DNA from: Methylocystis sp. L43
Lineage (GTDB): Bacteria > Pseudomonadota > Alphaproteobacteria > Rhizobiales > Beijerinckiaceae
Length of the DNA stretch: 64,000 nucleotides
NCBI RefSeq assembly: GCF_015709525.1
Contig: NZ_JADNRA010000014.1
Location: 1-64,000, forward strand
Direction of reading: 5' to 3'
Shown: piece after piece, positions 14,951 through 23,617 of the stretch
Position numbering within the stretch: the stretch's first letter is position 1
How the letters are laid out: each line of letters begins with the position of its first letter
Translations under genes and position numbers: made by a program
The notes under the pieces: model-generated
Seen by the model: only the letters and a program-made list of their open reading frames with translations
Told to the model about the DNA's origin: nothing
Databases searched by the model: none

Positions 14951-17505
14951 GGTTTTTTCTTGCTGCGCGGGTTCGGCCTTTCGATGGGCGTCGCCGCTTC
15001 ACGAAAATCCGCCCAGGGATCGCTTTTCAGCGAGTCGAGGCGCGCAAGGGTTTTCACGATCGTGAAATAGTCGGGTCCGATCGCCGGACTAAGTTCGTCC
15101 CAGGCGAGCGGAACCGATACGGCGGCTCCCGGACGGGCGCGCGTGGAGTAGGGCGCGACAGCCGTCGCGCCGCGCTGATTGCGCAGATAGTCGATGAGTA
15201 TCTTTCCGCGGCGCTTCGATTTCGTGATCGTTGCGACATATTTGCCCGGGCTGTCCTGTGTCATGGCATCGGCGATGCTTTTGGTGAAAGCTTTCACCTC
15301 TGGCCATTCCGCTTTGGGCTTCACGGGCGCCACCACATGAAGGCCCTTTCCGCCCGATGTTTTCACGAAGGCGGCGAGCCCAAGGTCTTGGAGTCGATCC
15401 CGCGTTTCTTCCGCGGCCGCAATGACGGCCTCCCACGCGACCTGTTCGCCGGGATCGAGATCCATGGTGATGACGTCAGGACGTTCCCAGTCCGACGCCG
15501 TCGAGCCCCAGGGATGAATTTCCAGGGCCCCGGATTGAACGAGCGCGATCAGGCCGTTGAGGTCCTTGATGCTGAGCAAGGGCTCTTCTTCGCCTTTCGG
15601 GTCGTCGATGAGCACGATGTTCGGATCGATGCCCTTCCAGGCATGCTTCTGGAAGAATTTCTCTCCCTCGACGCCGTTGGGGCAGCGCAGCAGCGCCAGC
15701 GGGCGATTGACGATGAAGGGCGCGATATAGCGCCAGATTTCGGCGTAGTAATCGGCGAGGCCCTGTTTGGTTACGCCTTGATCCGGCCAATAGAGCCGAT
15801 CGGGATGGGTGAGCCTCACGGCGCTTTGCTCCGCTCTCGCCGCTGTCGCCCGCTCAAGGGGCGGCGCCTTTTCGCGAACGACGTCGCGCGCGTCCTTATC
15901 TTCGCGCAGACCGCGAAAGGAGGCGTGCCGAAGAACTTGATCGGCTGTCCAGCCGCGAAATTCCACCTCAGCGACCAGTTCAGGCCGCACGTAGCGTACA
16001 TTGCGCGCGGCCTCCGTCGTGAGGCGCGCGCCGAACGGGCTCGAGGGGGTGCGCATGGGATCGAGTTTCGTGAAAAGCTCTTGCGCCATATCCGCCGTAA
16101 ATCCCGTCCCGACGCGGCCAACATGGCAAAGCACGCCATTCTGGTAGACGCCAAGCACGAGGGCGCCGATCGCCCGGCGCGACACCGTCGACGGCGTATA
16201 GCCGGCGACGACGAATTCCTGCCGCGCGAAGCATTTGGCCTTTATCCAGCTCTTCACGCGGCCGGAGCGATAGGGCGAATCCCGCCGCTTCGACACTACG
16301 CCTTCGAGACCGAGTCGACACGCGTGCGACAGCACGACCGCGCCGCTGTCCTCAAAGTGAAGGCTCAGACGAACCGTGTCGCCGTTCTCAGCGCCCAGGA
16401 GCGCTTCCAGCAAACGTTTGCGTTCCAGCAAGGTCGCGCCGCGCAGATCGTAGCCCTCGAGGTGCAGAAGATCGAAGGCCCAATAGACGAAGCGATCGGT
16501 CCGCCCTGCGCTCAGATCGGCCTGCAGCCCGGAGAAATCCGACGCGCCTGAACTCGTCTCGACGACGATTTCGCCGTCGATGAGCGCGGTGCCGAGCGGC
16601 AGGGCGCGCAGCGCCGACGCGACCTCATCGCCGAATTTCTTCGTCCAATCGAGACCGCTGCGTGAGAGCAGCCGTACGCGTCCCGCCTCGATGCTCGCCT
16701 GCACGCGATAGCCGTCGAATTTGATTTCGTGAATCCATTCCTTGCTCGCCGGCGCGGCGCCGGAACTGGCCTGCATCGGCGCAATAAAATTCGGCAGCGG
16801 CGCTTTCTTTGCGCCCTTGAGACGCGACGGGTCGATGTCGACCGCAGGCGCTTGCGTTGGCGCGACGGCGCTTGTCTTGATTGACCGGGGCGCCGCGGCC
16901 TGCTTTGGCGCGGCGGCTTTTTTCGAGCGCCGCGCCGGCTTGCCCTCTGCGACATCGCCGATCGTGCGCCCGGTGTCTACCGAACGCGGCATCTCCTCAA
17001 GTATGTCCTCGTCTTCAGGCGCACGCGCAAATTCGTCTTCGCTTTTGATGAGCAGCCAATTGTCGTGCTTCTCGCGCGGTTTTCGCGCCATGCGTACGAG
17101 ATGCCAACGGCCGCCGAGCTTCTCGCCGCGCAGCTCGAAATCGAGGTGGCCTTTGGCATAGCCCTTGTGCGGATCGCCTTCGGGAATCCACACGCCCTTG
17201 TCCCACACGATCACTTCGCCGGCGCCATATTGGCCTTCCGGAATGACGCCTTCGAAATTGCGATAGTCGAGAGGGTGGTCCTCGACGTGAACGGCAAGCC
17301 GCTTTTCGCCCGGCACGAGACTTGGGCCTCTGGTCACAGCCCAGCTTTTCAGAACCCCGTCCATCTCCAGGCGAAGATCATAGTGCAGTCGCCTCGCGGC
17401 ATGTTTCTGTATGACGAAGATGCTGCCGGTCTTTCGAGCGCCTCGCCCCTTCGGCTCGCGCGTCGCCCCAAAGTCGCGCTTCTTACGGTAGTCGGCAAGC
17501 GACAT
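14947..17505 (-). CDS. ligD: Multifunctional NHEJ DNA ligase LigD
   Basis: 852 residues with the three canonical modules: N-terminal 3'-phosphoesterase (about 1-170, HYDLRLEMDG and AVHVEDHP), an Ala/Lys-rich linker (about 185-235), ATP-dependent ligase (catalytic K262 in HEIKFDGYR, OB region to about 545), and a C-terminal primase-polymerase (from about 565, LTHPDRLYWPDQGVTKQGLA, with metal-binding DLDP). It processes, fills and seals double-strand breaks with Ku. It lies six bases downstream of ku2 on the same strand and tail-to-tail with ku1. Confidence 0.96.
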   Translation of the reverse strand: MSLADYRKKRDFGATREPKGRGARKTGSIFVIQKHAARRLHYDLRLEMDGVLKSWAVTRGPSLVPGEKRLAVHVEDHPLDYRNFEGVIPEGQYGAGEVIVWDKGVWIPEGDPHKGYAKGHLDFELRGEKLGGRWHLVRMARKPREKHDNWLLIKSEDEFARAPEDEDILEEMPRSVDTGRTIGDVAEGKPARRSKKAAAPKQAAAPRSIKTSAVAPTQAPAVDIDPSRLKGAKKAPLPNFIAPMQASSGAAPASKEWIHEIKFDGYRVQASIEAGRVRLLSRSGLDWTKKFGDEVASALRALPLGTALIDGEIVVETSSGASDFSGLQADLSAGRTDRFVYWAFDLLHLEGYDLRGATLLERKRLLEALLGAENGDTVRLSLHFEDSGAVVLSHACRLGLEGVVSKRRDSPYRSGRVKSWIKAKCFARQEFVVAGYTPSTVSRRAIGALVLGVYQNGVLCHVGRVGTGFTADMAQELFTKLDPMRTPSSPFGARLTTEAARNVRYVRPELVAEVEFRGWTADQVLRHASFRGLREDKDARDVVREKAPPLERATAARAEQSAVRLTHPDRLYWPDQGVTKQGLADYYAEIWRYIAPFIVNRPLALLRCPNGVEGEKFFQKHAWKGIDPNIVLIDDPKGEEEPLLSIKDLNGLIALVQSGALEIHPWGSTASDWERPDVITMDLDPGEQVAWEAVIAAAEETRDRLQDLGLAAFVKTSGGKGLHVVAPVKPKAEWPEVKAFTKSIADAMTQDSPGKYVATITKSKRRGKILIDYLRNQRGATAVAPYSTRARPGAAVSVPLAWDELSPAIGPDYFTIVKTLARLDSLKSDPWADFREAATPIERPNPRSKKKP

Positions 17506-17511
17506 GAGAGG

Positions 17512-18372
17512 TCAGCTCGCTTTCCGGCGTGTCGCGGCTGTTCGGGTCTTGCGAGGCTGGGCGGCTCGCTTCTTTGCTGCAGCTTTGTCACTCTGCTCGG
17601 AAAGAGCCGCGCTCTCGCGCAACGCCTCGAGCAGATTGACGACCTTGGCTTCGCGAGCCTTACGCGGCGGCGCGACTGGCGTGCCTTCCAGCTTCGCTTT
17701 TACAAACTCGGCAAGGACGGCCTCATAGCGGTCATCGAACGTCGACGGGTCGAAGACGCCCCTCTTGGTGTCGATAATGTGCTTGGCGAGCTGAAGCATT
17801 TCGCCTTGAACTTTAACCTCGGGCACTTCGTCGAACGCCTGTTGCGCCGAGCGCACCTCATAATCGAAGTTCAGCGTGGTCGCGAGCAGCCCGTCGCCAT
17901 AAGCGCTGATCAGAACGGTGCGCGCGCGTCTGAACAGCACTGTCTTCGCGAGGGCTGCGACTTTGTTCTTGCGCATGCCTTCGCGGATCAGAACGAAAAG
18001 CTCGTTCGCGTCGCTTTGCGAGGGGGACAGATAATAGGGCTTGTCGAAATAGACGGCGTCGATTTCGCCGCAATCCAAGAATGTCTCGATGGCCAGAGTT
18101 TTGTCGCTCTTTGGCGTTGCCTGAGCGACTTCCTCCGGTTCGAGAATAACATATTCGTTCTTGCCGACTTTATAGCCTTTGACTTGATCGCCGGATTCCA
18201 CAGGTTCGCCGGTGTCGCTATCGACAAAGGTCCGCCGCACACGGTGGCCGGTGGATCGGTTGATCGTGTGGAACGCGATCCTGTCAGACGTCGACGTCGC
18301 GGAGTAGAGCGCCACCGGACAGGTGAGCTCCGCAATCTTCAGAGAGCCCTTCCAGTTCGCTCTCGGCGACAA
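17512..18372 (-). CDS. ku: Non-homologous end-joining Ku protein (paralogue 2)
   Basis: 286 residues starting MSPRANWKGSLKIAELTCPV with the full Ku core (AFHTINRSTGHRVRR, VKGYKVGKNEYVILEPEEV, IETFLDCGEIDAVYFDKPYY) and a long Lys/Arg/Ala-rich C-terminal tail, typical of the Ku that works with LigD. It is clearly distinct in sequence from the Ku at 14144. It precedes ligD by six bases, so the two are co-transcribed. No sigma-EcfG motif is seen directly upstream, but two stress-type genes 45 bases and more upstream run in the same direction and have one. Confidence 0.95.
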   Translation of the reverse strand: MSPRANWKGSLKIAELTCPVALYSATSTSDRIAFHTINRSTGHRVRRTFVDSDTGEPVESGDQVKGYKVGKNEYVILEPEEVAQATPKSDKTLAIETFLDCGEIDAVYFDKPYYLSPSQSDANELFVLIREGMRKNKVAALAKTVLFRRARTVLISAYGDGLLATTLNFDYEVRSAQQAFDEVPEVKVQGEMLQLAKHIIDTKRGVFDPSTFDDRYEAVLAEFVKAKLEGTPVAPPRKAREAKVVNLLEALRESAALSEQSDKAAAKKRAAQPRKTRTAATRRKAS

Positions 18373-18417
18373 CGCAAACCTCGTACGCTCGCGGGCGGCT
18401 GAACGCTCGCCCGCTGA

Positions 18418-18915
18418 TTACGCCTCTGGAGACTTCGTACTGTCAAGCTTTGCCGAGATTTTTGAGGCAAGCATCAATCCGACGGCGGCGCCGATGATCA
18501 GATGAAGGTTTGGCGCTACGCGTTCCGCCACTGCTTTCGCCGCCACGGGCGCCATCGAACCGATGGAGGAGCCGATCGAGCGCACGAGATTTCCATCCGG
18601 CTTGAACAGCTGATCAATGAAGGGGAGTTGCGCAAAGCTGCTCTGTTCGAGTTCGGCTGCTGGAGCTTGAGTCTCCAGCGAGGCTGAGTCCTTTGTCGCG
18701 AGATAGACGATGAGAGCCGCGAAAAGAAAAGCTCCGGCGAGGATAAGGTTGCCGGCGATCTCTCCCCACGTTCTCATGGCGTAGGCGTGGGCGGCGGCCG
18801 TTGCGAAGCCGAGCGCGAGCAGCGCGAGGATCGCGACGATGGCGAGTCGCGACGCGCCTCGCGTCGCGTTCGCGATACTCTCGTCAACCCGATGGAATAG
18901 CGGATCCAGCATCAT
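18418..18915 (-). CDS. Small integral membrane protein, holin-like, function unknown
   Basis: 165 residues with hydrophobic segments at about 24-46 and 54-74 and a weaker Gly-rich one at about 137-153. A charged linker separates the helical hairpin from the C-terminal part (GNLVRSIGSSIGSMAPVAAK). I do not recognise a named family with certainty; the layout recalls phage-holin-like/YqjE-type membrane proteins often paired with ElaB/YqjD or DUF883 proteins, as here. It starts 18 bases after the preceding gene and ends 45 bases before ku2, so a common transcript is likely. Confidence 0.6.
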   Translation of the reverse strand: MMLDPLFHRVDESIANATRGASRLAIVAILALLALGFATAAAHAYAMRTWGEIAGNLILAGAFLFAALIVYLATKDSASLETQAPAAELEQSSFAQLPFIDQLFKPDGNLVRSIGSSIGSMAPVAAKAVAERVAPNLHLIIGAAVGLMLASKISAKLDSTKSPEA

Positions 18916-18933
18916 GATCTTGCCCGCTCCAGA

Positions 18934-19254
18934 TTAGCTGCGGCCCTTCCACATGGCCCCGACGAGGAATCCTCCCGCGATGGCAAGCAACAGCGCCGTC
19001 ACCGGCTGTTCACGCACCGCGCCTTCGACGGTTGTCTTGAGCCCTTCGCCAGCCGACCTGGCCTTCTCCGCGATTTCCCGGGACTGCTCGCCGACTGTCG
19101 TCAATGCGGCTTCAGCCCTCTCCATGGTATCGTCGTACTTAGCGCTGACGTCGTCAGCTATGGAGCCGGCCTTCGCGGCGGCGTTCGCCGACGCCTTGGT
19201 CATGGCGTCTTGCGCCTCCTGGACCTTGTTCGTGACTTGCGATGTTATGCTCAT
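18934..19254 (-). CDS. ElaB/YqjD (DUF883)-like membrane-anchored stress protein
   Basis: 106 residues: a long hydrophilic, Ala-rich helical body (EAQDAMTKASANAAAKAGSI) ending in a conserved EQPVTALLLAIAGGFLVGAM transmembrane tail. This is the ElaB/YqjD/DUF883 pattern; in E. coli such proteins bind ribosomes and sit in the inner membrane in stationary phase. A sigma-EcfG-like promoter precedes it. It leads a minus-strand run that continues through the holin-like gene, ku2 and ligD. Confidence 0.75.
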   Translation of the reverse strand: MSITSQVTNKVQEAQDAMTKASANAAAKAGSIADDVSAKYDDTMERAEAALTTVGEQSREIAEKARSAGEGLKTTVEGAVREQPVTALLLAIAGGFLVGAMWKGRS

Positions 19255-19295
19255 GCCCTCTTCTCCGCTGGTATTGCCCCGCTGGGCGAATACTG

Positions 19296-19320
19296 AACTT
19301 CCAGATCGGTTGATTGTTCC
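19296..19320 (-). promoter_or_regulatory. Sigma-EcfG-like promoter upstream of the DUF883-like gene
   Basis: Minus strand: GGAAC (19320-19316), 16-base spacer, AGTT (19299-19296), ending 41 bases before the start codon. With no clear terminator before ku2 it could also drive ku2-ligD. Confidence 0.6.
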
Positions 19321-19344
19321 TCGCCGCGTCCCAACTGGCGCACG

Positions 19345-20400
19345 CTACTCTGGAAGATTGATCTCGTGCTGAGGGAACACGTGGCTGAAGGTCACTGTTC
19401 CGGCGATGAGCAGAGGCGTCGCGAGAATTGCGCCGACCGGGCCCCAGAGCCATGTCCAGAACACGAGTCCCAGGAAGACCAGTCCGGGGTTCAGAGTCAG
19501 TCGCCTGCCGATGACGCTCGGCGATACGACATTGGCCTCTAACGTATCTGCGACGAGAAGAATGAGCGGGGCGACGAGCGCCTGCGAAAGTGATCCGAAC
19601 GTAGCGAAGCCGACCAGAAACAATGCGACGTAGATCGCGATCGGGCCCACATAAGGGATAAATTCGAGAGCGAAGGCGACGATGCCCCAAAGCAGTGGAT
19701 TTGGAAGGCCGACAGCAAAAGCGGTCACGGCGACGATCAACGCCAGAACGAGGTTGATGGCGGCGACCACCGCCATATAGCTCTTGAAATCTCGTTCGAT
19801 GTTGTTCAGAAGCCGCAGCGTGCGCAACCGCGTTTCCTTGTCATCGAAGACGAATACAAGGTAGCGGCGCAGCTCCTCTCGTCCGGACAAGGAGAAGAAC
19901 AAGGCCGCGAGAAATACAATCAACTCGCCAATGGTCGGGGTAAGAAAATTCATCGTCGATTGCAGGACTGCCGCTGCGTCAAAGGAGCCGCCCCCGGTTC
20001 GTGCGAATGTGCTTTGTAGCCGCTCCAGCGAAAACGCCGGGCCGAACGCCGATCGCAGCTTATCGCTGAATGAGGCCAATAGTTCGGGCGCGCGGCCGAC
20101 CCAGTCGACGGCGATCGTCGACCCCTGAGCAATCGCTGTGTGAATAATGAACAAAGCGCCAAAGACGACCGCAGCTGCAAAGATGCTCGGCGGCACGCCC
20201 CACTTTCGCAGGGTGGTCACCCAAGGCCCGAGCATGAAAGCGAGCACGCCTGCCGAAACGAGCGGCACCAACAGGGTTTGCGCCAGACTCATCGCGACGG
20301 CGAGCATCAGCACGAACATGCCAATGAGCGCCCAGGATGAGATTTTCTGGAGATTGAGCGAGGGTTCCAGCGGCTGGTCTTGGACCGTCTGCGTCGGCAA
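19345..20400 (-). CDS. AI-2E family transporter
   Basis: 351 residues with about eight membrane segments (for example ALIGMFVLMLAVAMSLAQTL, LIVFLAALFFSL, LFLVGFATFG) and the family signature near the end (LEANVVSPSVIGRRLTLNPG). The AI-2E/PerM family includes autoinducer exporters and Na+/H+ antiporters, so the substrate cannot be named from sequence. It has its own sigma-EcfG-like promoter. Its stop lies 90 bases before the DUF883-like start, with that gene's promoter in between. Confidence 0.88.
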   Translation of the reverse strand: MPTQTVQDQPLEPSLNLQKISSWALIGMFVLMLAVAMSLAQTLLVPLVSAGVLAFMLGPWVTTLRKWGVPPSIFAAAVVFGALFIIHTAIAQGSTIAVDWVGRAPELLASFSDKLRSAFGPAFSLERLQSTFARTGGGSFDAAAVLQSTMNFLTPTIGELIVFLAALFFSLSGREELRRYLVFVFDDKETRLRTLRLLNNIERDFKSYMAVVAAINLVLALIVAVTAFAVGLPNPLLWGIVAFALEFIPYVGPIAIYVALFLVGFATFGSLSQALVAPLILLVADTLEANVVSPSVIGRRLTLNPGLVFLGLVFWTWLWGPVGAILATPLLIAGTVTFSHVFPQHEINLPE

Positions 20401-20439
20401 AGTGAGCCCCGGGAATGCGCGACAATTCGGCGGAGACGT

Positions 20440-20465
20440 AACTCAACGGCGCTCGCCAATGTTCC
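20440..20465 (-). promoter_or_regulatory. Sigma-EcfG-like promoter of the AI-2E transporter gene
   Basis: Minus strand: GGAAC (20465-20461), 17-base spacer, AGTT (20443-20440), ending 39 bases before the start codon. Confidence 0.55.
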
Positions 20466-20509
20466 ACTGCACCGCGCCCACGCGCCAGTTTGCTGCGGGC
20501 AATCGCTTT

Positions 20510-20896
20510 TTACAGTCCCGGAAAGATGTCCTTGCCGTCTTCGGCAAGCTTCGCTTCGCCTATGGATTTTTGAAATTCACCGACGACGATCTGCGCTAGT
20601 CCGGTGAGCGTGAGATGGGTCGACTGCGTCGCGAGTCCAAGGGTCAACTTGGTCTTGCCCATGGCCTCGTTGGCATAGCCGCGCATCTGATCAGTTGCGC
20701 CCGACTGTACGATGTTGTCGAGTGCCTCCCGCATCGAATCCTTCACTTGGGCGACCGAGTAGCGAGCCCGAGTTGACGGCTCCAGATCAACAGAATTTCC
20801 CTCTGCGCTCGCCGGTGGATTCGATGCATCGCCAGAACGGCATTCTTCATCGGCGCAGATAATGGGGTCCCCGCCATTTTCAGTTAACGCATCCAT
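20510..20896 (-). CDS. CsbD-like small stress protein (tentative)
   Basis: About 128 residues. The acidic N-terminus (NGGDPIICADEECRSGD) is unlike any family I know. The C-terminal part (MRGYANEAMGKTKLTLGLAT) resembles the helical GKxKexxG pattern of CsbD proteins. AGGAG lies ten bases before the ATG at 20896 and only one base before another ATG at 20905; I took 20896 for spacing. A sigma-EcfG-like promoter lies upstream, in keeping with a stress protein. Family assignment is weak. Confidence 0.6.
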   Translation of the reverse strand: MDALTENGGDPIICADEECRSGDASNPPASAEGNSVDLEPSTRARYSVAQVKDSMREALDNIVQSGATDQMRGYANEAMGKTKLTLGLATQSTHLTLTGLAQIVVGEFQKSIGEAKLAEDGKDIFPGL

Positions 20897-20956
20897 CGAT
20901 TCCATACTCCTAAATCTCAATTCCTGGGTTCGGCCAATGCCGCCCGCCAGTATGAA

Positions 20957-20982
20957 AACTGATTTGAAGGGTTCTATGTTCC
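20957..20982 (-). promoter_or_regulatory. Sigma-EcfG-like promoter of the CsbD-like gene
   Basis: Minus strand: GGAAC (20982-20978), 17-base spacer, AGTT (20960-20957), about 52-60 bases before the possible start codons. Confidence 0.55.
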
Positions 20983-21069
20983 GAGGCTTCGCGCAGTCGT
21001 GTATTGCGCAGCTCGAGGCTCGGAACAGCTGCTAAATAAAAAAACGCAACGAAAATGGCGATGCGCAAT

Positions 21070-21627
21070 TTACTTGAACGGGTTCTCGACGCCTGGCGGC
21101 AATGCGACGTGGAAACCCTGGTTGATCGCCGAAAACATCTGATAAAAACCGGACAGGACGACGAGTTCGATAAACCCTTCGACGCCGAAGGTCTGAATGG
21201 CTCTGTCCTGAACGTTCTGCGGAATATTTCGCCAGGACAATGTCGACGCCAGCACCGCAGTGACAAGATCATAGGGCGACGACGCGATGGCGCCTAAATC
21301 TTCGCCTCTTTCCAGAGCGCTGATCAGCGAGGATGGAACGCCAGCCGCTTCGGCGTGCTGAACATGATCAGCCCATTCGAAGGCGGCGCCGGTCCGACGC
21401 GCGACGAACAGCACGATAAACTGATAGACCTCGCGGGGCAGATGGCCCTGGAACTTCAAATAATAGCCGAGGTCCTCGATTTTTTCGCAAAGCTGCGGAT
21501 GGTTCATCAGGGCGGCGTAGGGGCCGCCGAAGCCCGCGCCTTGCGCCTTCCGCCGTTCGACCATGCGGTCGTAGCGCGCACGATCGGCCGGCGACAGCGT
21601 TGAAGGATCAAAAGGCAACTGAGCCAT
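21070..21627 (-). CDS. Carboxymuconolactone decarboxylase (CMD/AhpD-like) family protein
   Basis: 185 residues starting MAQLPFDPSTLSPADRARYD, with the CMD-like helical core (GPYAALMNHPQLCEKIEDLG, QFIVLFVARRTGAAFEWADH, ALERGEDL). The peroxidatic CxxC of AhpD is absent, so it is more like the gamma-CMD branch. The ATG at 21627 has AAGGGA upstream; a 65-codon longer frame is only overlap with the neighbouring gene. It follows the ThDP enzyme gene by 13 bases, so both likely act on one substrate. The reaction is unknown. Confidence 0.85.
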   Translation of the reverse strand: MAQLPFDPSTLSPADRARYDRMVERRKAQGAGFGGPYAALMNHPQLCEKIEDLGYYLKFQGHLPREVYQFIVLFVARRTGAAFEWADHVQHAEAAGVPSSLISALERGEDLGAIASSPYDLVTAVLASTLSWRNIPQNVQDRAIQTFGVEGFIELVVLSGFYQMFSAINQGFHVALPPGVENPFK

Positions 21628-21640
21628 CGGCCGTCCCTTG

Positions 21641-23365
21641 TCACTCGTGGTAGGAATAGGCCGCAATCGCCTCGGCCCAGTCCTTGACGGGCGTCGTGAA
21701 GGTCTTGTCGGCTTTGACGTCGATAAGGCAGGGGCCTTCGCCCTGCAACGCTCTCTCGAATGCGGCGGCAAGATCGCCGGGAGAGCGCACGGTTTCGGCG
21801 CGAGAGCCCAAGGCCTGCGCAAAGCCCGCCCAGTCGTGGTCCGGCAATCGCGTCAGTTCGTCGGGCGTTGGACCCAGTCCATGCGCGCGCAACCAGACAT
21901 TGCCGAGCGCGGCATTGTTGATGACGACATAGATCACCGGCAGCTGGTAGCGCGCCGCGGTGGCGATTTCCATGCCGCCCATGCGCATGCATCCATCGCC
22001 CGTGACGACCGCCACGCGGCGGTCCGGTCGCGCGCATTGGACGCCGATCGCAGCGCCGATCGCCCAGCCCATCGGGCCCAGATTGGTGGCGGATACGTAG
22101 GTTTTGGGTTCGTAAGCTTCCCAGTAATGGCCCGCGAACGCGCGATGCGCGCCGGAATCCACGACCAGGATGCCGTCGCGCGGTAAGGCCTTTCTCAGCT
22201 CGCTGATGACGCGCGCCGGATGAATCGGAGCCGCGTCGCTCTCGCAGTTTTCCGGGTCCTGCAGACGGGGTTGGGAGCGGATCTCGGACATCCAAGCCGC
22301 GCGTGCGGAGAGCGTCGGTTCGAGAGCCGCGCGCAACGTGTCGCTTTGATCGAGCAGATAGCGAAGATAGGCGCCGCAGCTGCCCACGATCCCGCCGTCC
22401 TGGACATGCGTCCCGATGGCGGAGGGCAGCAAATTCACGCAGATCGTTTTATTGGGTTTGACTTGCAGCGCCCAATGCATGGTGTCGCGCTCGTTCAGTC
22501 CCGACCCCAGAATGATCAGCAGATCGAGCGAGGGGTCCATCAGCGCAGCGCGGGAGTGGTGCGTCCCCGCATAGCCGAAGACGCCGAGCGAAAGCGGATG
22601 GTCCTCCGGGAAGACGCCCTTCCCGCGCAGCGTCGTCGCGACGGGAACGCGCCAAGTCTCGGCGAATTCCTTCAGCGCATTGGCGGCTTTCGAGTGCTCG
22701 ACGCCCGCGCCGGCCAATATGGCGATCTTGACGGGCGGCTCGCCGCCAGACCCGCCATAAAAATGTTGCAGCGACGACTCGGCGGCCGTCATCGACAGCG
22801 CGTTGTAGTCGATCAGCGCCCGGTCAATCGGCGTATGGGTGACGGAGATCTCTGCGGCCAGGCAGTCGCCGGGCAATGAGAGATGCACGGGCGCGGCGGG
22901 ACGGGTACGAAGCTGCAGCAGGGCGTGCTCAAACAGATGCGGCATATTCTTCGGATTGTCGATCGACGAGGAATAGCGCGTCAGCGGCTTCATGATCGCG
23001 ACGTCATCCAGCGTCTGGGGGCTTGCGTCCTGAAATACGCCCAAGCCCTCGAGGACAGTCGCCACTTCGCCGCTCATCAGAAGAAGCGGCGAGCCGTCGG
23101 ACTGCGCCGTCGCCACGGCGGTGACCGTATTGGTGAGGCCGGGTCCGCCGATGCAGATCGCAGCGCCGAAGTTTCCGCTCGCCCGCGCGTAGCCGTCCGC
23201 CATATAGGCGGCGCCGCCCTCTTGCGCGGCGACGATCGGCGTCAGCGCCTCCTGTCGTCCGAAAGCGGGCAGAAAGGGATCAACGAGGCCGCCGGGCACC
23301 ATGAACACATGGTCGAGTCCTTCGCGCGTCAGCGCTTCGAGGATGAAATCGACCCCTAGGTGCAT
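21641..23365 (-). CDS. Thiamine-diphosphate-dependent enzyme, acetolactate-synthase-like
   Basis: 574 residues with the three-domain fold of ThDP decarboxylases/synthases. The catalytic Glu is in VAAQEGGAAYMADGYARASG, and the cofactor motif runs from GDGCMRMGG to VVINNAALGN. I chose the ATG at 23365 (GGAG six bases upstream) over 23377. No small regulatory subunit gene follows, and the partner is a CMD-like protein, so this is probably not IlvB but a catabolic decarboxylase or lyase of unknown substrate. Confidence 0.85.
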   Translation of the reverse strand: MHLGVDFILEALTREGLDHVFMVPGGLVDPFLPAFGRQEALTPIVAAQEGGAAYMADGYARASGNFGAAICIGGPGLTNTVTAVATAQSDGSPLLLMSGEVATVLEGLGVFQDASPQTLDDVAIMKPLTRYSSSIDNPKNMPHLFEHALLQLRTRPAAPVHLSLPGDCLAAEISVTHTPIDRALIDYNALSMTAAESSLQHFYGGSGGEPPVKIAILAGAGVEHSKAANALKEFAETWRVPVATTLRGKGVFPEDHPLSLGVFGYAGTHHSRAALMDPSLDLLIILGSGLNERDTMHWALQVKPNKTICVNLLPSAIGTHVQDGGIVGSCGAYLRYLLDQSDTLRAALEPTLSARAAWMSEIRSQPRLQDPENCESDAAPIHPARVISELRKALPRDGILVVDSGAHRAFAGHYWEAYEPKTYVSATNLGPMGWAIGAAIGVQCARPDRRVAVVTGDGCMRMGGMEIATAARYQLPVIYVVINNAALGNVWLRAHGLGPTPDELTRLPDHDWAGFAQALGSRAETVRSPGDLAAAFERALQGEGPCLIDVKADKTFTTPVKDWAEAIAAYSYHE

Positions 23366-23617
23366 TCCCAGCTCCATTGACGCGTCAGGCGCGCATGAAA
23401 AAAGCGCATTCGCCAGCGCTTCATATAGTCGAGCGCAAGCTTGTGGATCAATGGACGATTTGGCCACGAACAGCTAAGCGACAGCAAGCGAGGCCTCGTG
23501 GCGCATCGCGAACTTGGCCCTCGCCGCCTGAAGTGAATCCGAGCGACCGAGTTCCTATTTATGCTGGCGGCGCTGCTTCAAGAGTGGCGCAGTCGCGCTT
23601 TTCACATCTTCGGCTAG

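Noticed and set aside
15337-16551. A 404-codon plus-strand frame inside ligD
   Set aside because: Antisense to a complete three-domain LigD; the translation has no family features.
21641-23365. Assignment as IlvB, the biosynthetic acetolactate synthase
   Set aside because: No regulatory subunit gene is adjacent and the neighbour is a CMD-like protein; the name would overstate what the sequence shows.
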